64,000 nucleotides of DNA from Costus lasius (Eukaryota; Streptophyta; Magnoliopsida; Zingiberales; Costaceae). Of this stretch, positions 57,790 through 64,000 are shown piece by piece. The notes under the pieces are model-generated. The model saw only the letters and a program-made list of their open reading frames with translations. It had not been told where the DNA came from and ran no database searches. Every line of letters begins with the position of its first letter. The first letter of the stretch is position 1. Location of the stretch: contig CM050450.1 of assembly GCA_027563935.2 (NCBI GenBank), positions 6,059,957 through 6,123,956 on the forward strand, in the 5' to 3' direction. The position numbers and the translations under genes are program-made.

Positions 57790-58470
57790 GTGATCTTCTA
57801 AACTAATCTTGAGAACATATGAGAGCTTCTACTATATTAGGAGATAAAAAAAAACTCCTAAATAGATCATGAACTAGATTTCCGGGACTAAATGCTAATT
57901 CTAAAGCAACTGTAGAAACAAGAATATCTCTAACTATTTGTGAGAGTATGAGAAATCAAGGACTATTTACCCTCTATCGTGATAATATATCAAATTTATC
58001 AAAATCATTATCACCTCTCATTTATATATTTATCTAATTTTGTTCTTGAATCTATCCCTCCAAAATTTGTCCTACACATTTTTAGTCTTTCCCTCTACCT
58101 TCTCATTTTGCAACTCAAAATTTTTCATTCACACTAGAGTACTCAACATGGATGATTTCAACTTATGCATTCTCAATAGTTTGAGAACCTTCTCGAGAAT
58201 CATTCAAATGCTTATAATCGCCATCTCAAATATTGTAGCTTTACTTCTTTAGCTATTGTCATTCCCTTCTCATTCTCATATAAAGTGTATAGCACTACTG
58301 TAACATTTTTAAACCTAAGTCTTGGATAATTATAACATTAATATAAATTAACTTATTTAACTTTGAAGTATCACACTAATACTTCTCATACTTCTCTCTC
58401 ATTGCATGGGCCATCATATTTAAATCGAAGTCTTCACATATCTACAATTTGCAATTGGAAAAATCACATA
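57790..58470 (-). pseudogene. hAT transposase C-terminal remnant
   Basis: Minus-strand fragments in several frames match the plant hAT family: MAHAMREKYEKY with the following SKLNK, then further downstream the dimerisation domain, with FLILSQIVRDILVSTVALEL and AFSPGNLVHDLFRS in order. Multiple stops and frameshifts; no N-terminal BED finger or catalytic part found. Dead copy. Confidence 0.6.
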
Positions 58471-58796
58471 GGATGTATTGCTCACATAATTAATCTTGTT
58501 GTGAATGATGGATTAAAATTAATAAGTAGATCAATTTAAAAATTTTTACATTTTATTTGCTATATTAGACAATCTCCATCTAGATTGAAAAGATTTCAAG
58601 AATGTATTGATATTAAAAAAAGAATCAATCCAAGAGCTTATTAGAGAAACTTATACGGTCACACACCTAGACACTCGGGATCTCATATTAATTGGATAGC
58701 CTTGATCGAATCATGTCATGATTTGATTCCGTATGGCAGACAAATAATTTTTTCTTTGATGAGAGGGAGATTTTTATTTGGACCATTGTTGACCAC

Positions 58797-60477
58797 TGAT
58801 GACACCAAAATTCATAGTATATTTTGTGTCATTTGATGTGTCTTTTGTGCCATATTTATGCTCTTTTGCTTGTTTTTAAGCCTTATTTGTCAAATATTGC
58901 AGAATCTACACCATTTCTTGTTTTTGATCATTTTCAGTTTAAAAGTGCCATATTTTGATGGATTTTAAAAGATTTGAGCACACCAATGGATTCCAGTCAT
59001 TGAGATGAAGTTCCCTATCAAATTTAATGAAAATCAGAGCCAAATTATAAAAATACGGCACTATCATATTTTCTGGACACACTGCTATGGTACCGTATTT
59101 TTGGAGGATTTAAACTAGAAAGTTTCTGAATTTCTGTGAAAAATACGGCACTGCCATTTTTTGGGGTAAAACTTCCACGGTACCGTATTTTTGCCCAGTT
59201 TCGCGAGTTTTTCGAGTCTGAATCTTGCGCGGACCATATCTTTTGATCCAGAAGTCCAAATTGAGATCCGAAAGTTGCTACGAACTCGTCTTTAAGAGGC
59301 GAATATGCAAAAAGTGAAAGCCCTAATTTGCATCACCAATACAGAGAGGAATTGAAGGAGGCGTCTTTAGGGTTCGGCCTCTCGCCGAGAGGCGTAGAGA
59401 CCATCTCCAGCCGTAAAATTTACATCGAAGCTTAGTCTAGAGTAGGAGAGCACACACCAGAAGTTTCAAAGCGTTTGGAGTCCGATCGAGGGAGAAATCA
59501 ACAAAACAACGGTGACAGCTTTGTTCAAAGGCAATTACGGTGCTGTAATTTCGTTACATCACCTGTTTTGTAACTTTTCTTCCCCTTTTCAATTTCTAAT
59601 CCTCTAAAATTATGGTTTATTGTAGTCCTTTTACCATGATAGCTTAATCTTCTTATGGGACATGGGGTGTAATCCCCTTGATTTTTTTTATGACTAGACA
59701 TTGATTAATTTTGTCATGATAACTTTGTCATGATAATTTTACTTGTGTGATCATTGTCTTTAATTCTCCTTAGTTTTATAAATATCAGTATATTTTAGAA
59801 TTTTGTGAAATAGACTGAGAGGTTGATTGTGAAATTCGGAACCCTATAAATCATCGAGTTTGGAACTTATCGTAAGAGATTAGATTTGTTCTTGAATTCT
59901 GATTTTTAGTGATTTTAATGCCTTGTTGATTTTATGATTCTTTAGATCGAGTTAATGTGTTAAACGTGATGATCTTGTGCGAGAGTGAGGATCAGAACGT
60001 TGGAGAACCATAAGTAGAACCTGTGTTGAGATTCGGATGCACGAGAGTGATTCTTGAGTTTCCACTTGAGATTTTTGACTTAGAATTCGGATGCACGAGA
60101 GTGATCCTTGAGTTGTTTGTTCAATGATTTACTTATTTTCAGCATTGGATAGATCTTGCACGAGAGTGAGGATTGGTCCTTTGTATGATTGACTACGCGA
60201 GAGCGAGTTGATCCTTTTACGAAGTAAATTACATCTTTATTATAATGAAATTTAATTGACAGCCTTTATTTCTTTCTAGTCATTAGAATCAAGGTGGATG
60301 AACCCCTAGTCCCAGTTTTCTTCTCTAATATTTTCCTGTGCACTTTTCGATTGTTTGCTATATCATCTTCAGTTTGCTTAGCTAGTGAGAAAACGATTAT
60401 TTGGTACTTAACATGTAGGTCTTTGTGGTTCGATATTTTTATTACTTCAAAGTATTCATGCACTTGTGGACACAACA
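58797..60477 (+). mobile_element. Solo LTR (1681 bp) with ACCAC target duplication
   Basis: Begins TGATGACACCAAAATTC and ends GGACACAACA, bordered by ACCAC at 58792-58796 and 60478-60482. No coding frame. Internal near-repeats of AAAATACGGCACT and GGTACCGTATTTTT lie at 59040-59200. Probably a Ty3/Gypsy LTR left by recombination between two LTRs. Orientation is arbitrary. Confidence 0.8.
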
Positions 60478-60689
60478 ACCACTAGTTGACCATTAGTGGA
60501 TAATGTTTGACATTTGTTGACCATGGTGTGTTGGGCATCACAGTCAACAGATTTCAAATAGGGGTTAAGGCACAAAGGAGACTTGCCACCTAGTTGACAT
60601 GGGACAAATAGAATAATTTTAGTAAGAAAAAATTTCTCTTGGCTATGCTAGGCGCATATCTATTAAATATATATATATTTAATTAATAT

Positions 60690-63263
60690 GTGACATCCTA
60701 AAATAACTATAAGGCTTATTATAAGTAAGCATGGGAGTTATTTTTAGGGATATGCTTATTTGTTCCTAGCCTAGCCACATACTCTCTCTTTCTCTCATCT
60801 TGTCACCACCCTCAAGCCCTAAGCCGCCACTCCTTTCTCTTGAAGTTGGCGTGAAATGCTTGAAGTTTGCGAGAGCTTCTAAGGCGGGTGATTTCTCGAG
60901 TTGGGAATAGCATCAAATTGGTGCAAGTTGAAGGTGTTATCTTCTCCTTGGTGTTCCCTTCCTCTTGCTCTTAGCTCATCTTCCTTGAAGTTTGGCATAA
61001 GCAAGTGAAGCATCTCCCTTTGGCGTGGATCTCCTTTCCAAGGCTAGCACCAAACGTGGAATGGAGAAGTCTTGAGGAGTCTATGTGTGTGATTCTTGCA
61101 AAGGGCATATGCTTGGGCATCTCAACATCATCCTCGTAATGGTCCTAGCATGCTTCAAGGTAACAAATCTAACACATCCATTTGATTCACTTGTGTGAGA
61201 TCAAATCAATTTCAGGCTATGCTTCCTTTGTGTTTAAAATTTTAAAATAGCATGCGGTTTCCCAACATTAGGCAAATATGGAAAGGATATGGAAAAATAT
61301 AAAAGCCAATTAAAATAGATTGCTTTATCTGCGTTGATGTATTGAATTGCATAAATAATGTCCCAGGAGTTTGGTTGGATCCATTCTCATAAGTACTCCC
61401 CAGTCAAGGTGCCTAAGCCAATATGGGACAGCTTTGGTGAATTTGAGACTGGTGTATGGGCTGGTTAGGTGCGGGGCACAGTAACGCAGACATACAGGTG
61501 CATTAGATGCACTGGAGTGACCCACCGTTAGGATTGACTTGTCTAGTTAACAGGTCAATCTCACATGCAAGAGGTTTGCATTGATCCTTAGAGTTGAGGT
61601 ATTCATGTCTAAATATGATGATAGGTATGCTTTGATACAGTCTTACATCTCTCCGTAATTGGGTGATCCAAACGACTGTCATCAAGCACATCATAAGTCA
61701 TATAGAGATATGAATGACCAATAGTAGGATTTGCCCCTTCCTTGATTGGAAGTATGATATCCACTTTCGGGTGCCCCACCTCGTTGGTGCATGATAGGAA
61801 TGTATGACCATACTGTTTGAGTCATGACCAATGGATTGGATTGATAAACTTGAGACTAATCCAATGGCAGGATATCAGTTTAGGCAAAGGGATACATAAT
61901 GCATGGGAATCCTCGTTGCTCGTTTAGGAGTTGTTGCCATATGACTTAAGTCCAATGACATGGGTAGTAGTGATGTGTTGCTAGATACCTCTCACTACTT
62001 ATGATGATTCTATCATCTTTGCCATCATCATTAGGATCCTACGGGGTCACACGCAATAGACTCTTGACGTTGCATTAATCAGAAGCATTATGATCAAGTT
62101 ATTAGATAGTTTGGATCTATTTGAAAGATATCATCAGCGCCAATGAGCCTAATGAGTTGGAAGAGAGTTATTGGAGCAAAACTTCATTTTTGGCATGTTG
62201 ACCCGAATTTGACCTACAATGGTTACATTTGGATTAGGGTTGCATTGGATTGGATCCAATGGCTTAATCAACCCATGTAATGAAGTTTAGGCTAGCTCAT
62301 TACCCAATGAGGCCCAATAACTAGTTGTCATGAGAAGAGAATTGGCTAAAAGGGTATAATGGGGAGAAATTAACCCCATTGGCGCCCAAGGGGTATAATG
62401 GGGTGAGGAAGGCGCCTAATGCTTCATTAGGAAGCTTTTGGTGCCTAGCCCTTCAACCATTGATGGTATGCTTGCCTCTATGGCAAGACTTGGGGCTGAT
62501 ATGGCTTAAGGACTTTTATAGAAAGGACTTAGGCGCATATGGATGGAGGGGTGAGGTTTATGGTAAAGTCTTAGAGACTTTCCTTACATGAAACCCTAAT
62601 TTCACCCAATCCCTTAACCCTAGCCAATTTCTCCTTGGAAGAGTTGCGCCCACCCTCTTGCTAAACCGCCTCTTGCATCTATATATTAGATGCATGCGTG
62701 AGCCTCTTTGATGCATCTTCTTGGCGTGAATAAAAAGAGCAAGGGCAAGAGAAACATAGTGGTGGCGCAATCTCTCTTCCTCCAAGAAGCAGCAAGCCTT
62801 CTTCTCCTTCTTCTCCTCTTGGCGCAACTTGGAGAAGGGCTTGGTGGCGACAACTCTTCTTCATCTTCCTAAGGGCCGAAACTCATCCTCTTCCTCTTCT
62901 CTTGGAGTAAGGAGGACAAGGAGTTGGCGGCATCTTCCTTGGCACTTGGTGCAACTTCCATGAAGGTGGCACAAGTGAATTGAAGGAACCCTCGAGGCTT
63001 GATTCTCTTCCCGAGGCTAGCACCAAGCGTGGAAGGGAGCAACGTTGAGAAGGTCGACGTGTGGATACTTGTAGAGGACGAGCACTTGAGCGTCATCAAC
63101 ATGACATCATCAACCAAATGAGCAAGAGAGGTATAATCTCAAACACATCTTTGTGTTCTCCCTCTCGCATGGATCCTTGGGAAAGGAATGTGTTTCGGTT
63201 GTAATGCTTCTTCCGCTACGTCCTGGAACTGTAAAAATTTTAAATTACACCCGGCATTCCCCA
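60690..63263 (+). mobile_element. LTR retroelement, non-coding LTR-like sequence
   Basis: Starts in the area of TGTGACATCCTAAAATAAC and ends before the primer site at 63268. Segments ~60990-61260 and ~62990-63262 are diverged copies of each other (GAGGCTAGCACCAA(A/G)CGTGGAA, later AAAATTTTAAA and CCCAACATT/CCCCAATA), so two related LTRs or a nested pair are present. The middle, 61320-62160, is non-coding, of the type seen in large non-autonomous elements. Ends are not resolved. Confidence 0.55.
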
Positions 63264-63267
63264 ATAG

Positions 63268-63280
63268 TGGTATCAGAGCT
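63268..63280 (+). other. tRNA-Met primer binding site
   Basis: TGGTATCAGAGCT, the standard plant LTR-retrotransposon primer site. It implies that an LTR ends a few bases upstream and that the element body runs rightward to and beyond the window end. Confidence 0.8.
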
Positions 63281-64000
63281 ACCTGTGAGAAACACAAGGT
63301 GTACATATGCTTGTTTGAAAAATTTTTCAAAAATTTTTCTTTCATCCATACGCATTTCACCTAGTGGCGTTTTTCATTCAAACTTCTCTTATCTATTTTA
63401 TGGCTGATTTTGGATTAAGTTTCTAATTGATTTAAGATCAAAGGCACACGCAATTTTGTCAAGTAGGACGGACATTGTGTCTTCAGACTAGCCGGGTCTC
63501 TTGATCTGATAAAATTGCTAGCTGATAGGATCTTGAAATCATCATGAAACTTGATCTTGATTTTAGCTTAAAATCGGTTGAGAGAGTGCGTTGGATGAAG
63601 TTGGCGCATAAGGGATTAAAATTGATTATGCTCAGTTTTTCAATTTTTACATGCGCCACTTGCCTCTTGTGTGGGTTGATATGGTCATAGTGAGTGCTCT
63701 CTTTTGTTGTGATGTGGAAGGATGTTTCCACCTATGATGAATGCTTGTAAAATCTTTATGCCACCTGCGTGTGGATCTCCCTCCTATCTTGATGTAAAAG
63801 TTTTCATCTTATTTTAGAATAGATGTAGAATTGTTTACATAAGATAGGTTAAGGTTTCATCAAGACAACAAGGTGTCTTCCTCAACCGAATCTTGGTGGC
63901 GCCAACTCTGGAAGCTTGGTGTTGGATTTGCGGCTTGATGAAGGAAAAGATTGCTTTCGGCTTCTCGCATGGGCTGATTTGCTTAGAGACTCACAACCCT
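63281..64000 (+). other. 5' internal region of the retroelement, cut by window end
   Basis: Follows the primer site. No gag or other domain is recognisable in the 720 bp available. Confidence 0.45.

Overview
Nuclear DNA of a flowering plant. Genes are split by GT-AG introns, intergenic DNA is AT-rich, and plant LTR retrotransposons, MITEs, hAT and LINE remnants and an endogenous plant pararetrovirus fill much of the window. GC-rich coding exons in one gene and CT-rich leaders would fit a monocot, but the species cannot be named from sequence alone.

Layout. 115-1604 (-): pepsin-type aspartyl protease, two exons. 3.2-14.8 kb (+): Enhancer-of-polycomb-like gene (EPL1, NuA4 histone acetyltransferase subunit), 12 coding exons that join in one frame to 452 residues; its 3.7 kb first intron holds a decayed antisense LINE. 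16.17-29.84 kb: endogenous pararetrovirus (Caulimoviridae-type) locus, mostly on the minus strand. It covers more than one genome length: partial ORF1 and ORF2, a coiled-coil segment, movement protein, coat protein with CCHC knuckle, dUTPase, aspartic protease, reverse transcriptase, RNase H, further 3' reading frames, a promoter, and then ORF1 and ORF2 again. A second reverse transcriptase/leader fragment lies head-to-head with it, making a ~0.58 kb inverted repeat of the viral leader. A MITE, a retroelement fragment and a ~256 bp insertion interrupt it, and foldback repeats border it on both sides.

32.4-35.9 kb (+): SYF2 spliceosome factor gene, six exons, with three separate single-A deletions. 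37.3-38.1 kb (+): short bHLH-type gene. 39.9-40.7 kb: minisatellite with a ~43 bp monomer. 44.0-44.3 kb (-): fragment of ribosomal protein uL2 (RPL8). 46.75-51.44 kb: a solo LTR and, directly after it, a young non-autonomous LTR element, all three borders carrying CCTAA. 55.9-56.3 kb (-): proline-rich secreted protein. 57.8-58.5 kb (-): hAT transposase remnant. 58.8-60.5 kb: solo LTR with ACCAC target duplication. 60.7-64.0 kb: LTR retroelement material with a tRNA-Met primer site at 63.27 kb, running off the window.

The host genes (protease, EPL1, SYF2, bHLH, proline-rich protein) have no evident shared pathway; they are ordinary plant genes separated by transposon-rich DNA. The most unusual part is the pararetrovirus locus: it encodes all recognisable dUTPase motifs, carries extra reading frames after RNase H, keeps a promoter with tandem upstream repeats, and contains an inverted leader that could form double-stranded RNA.
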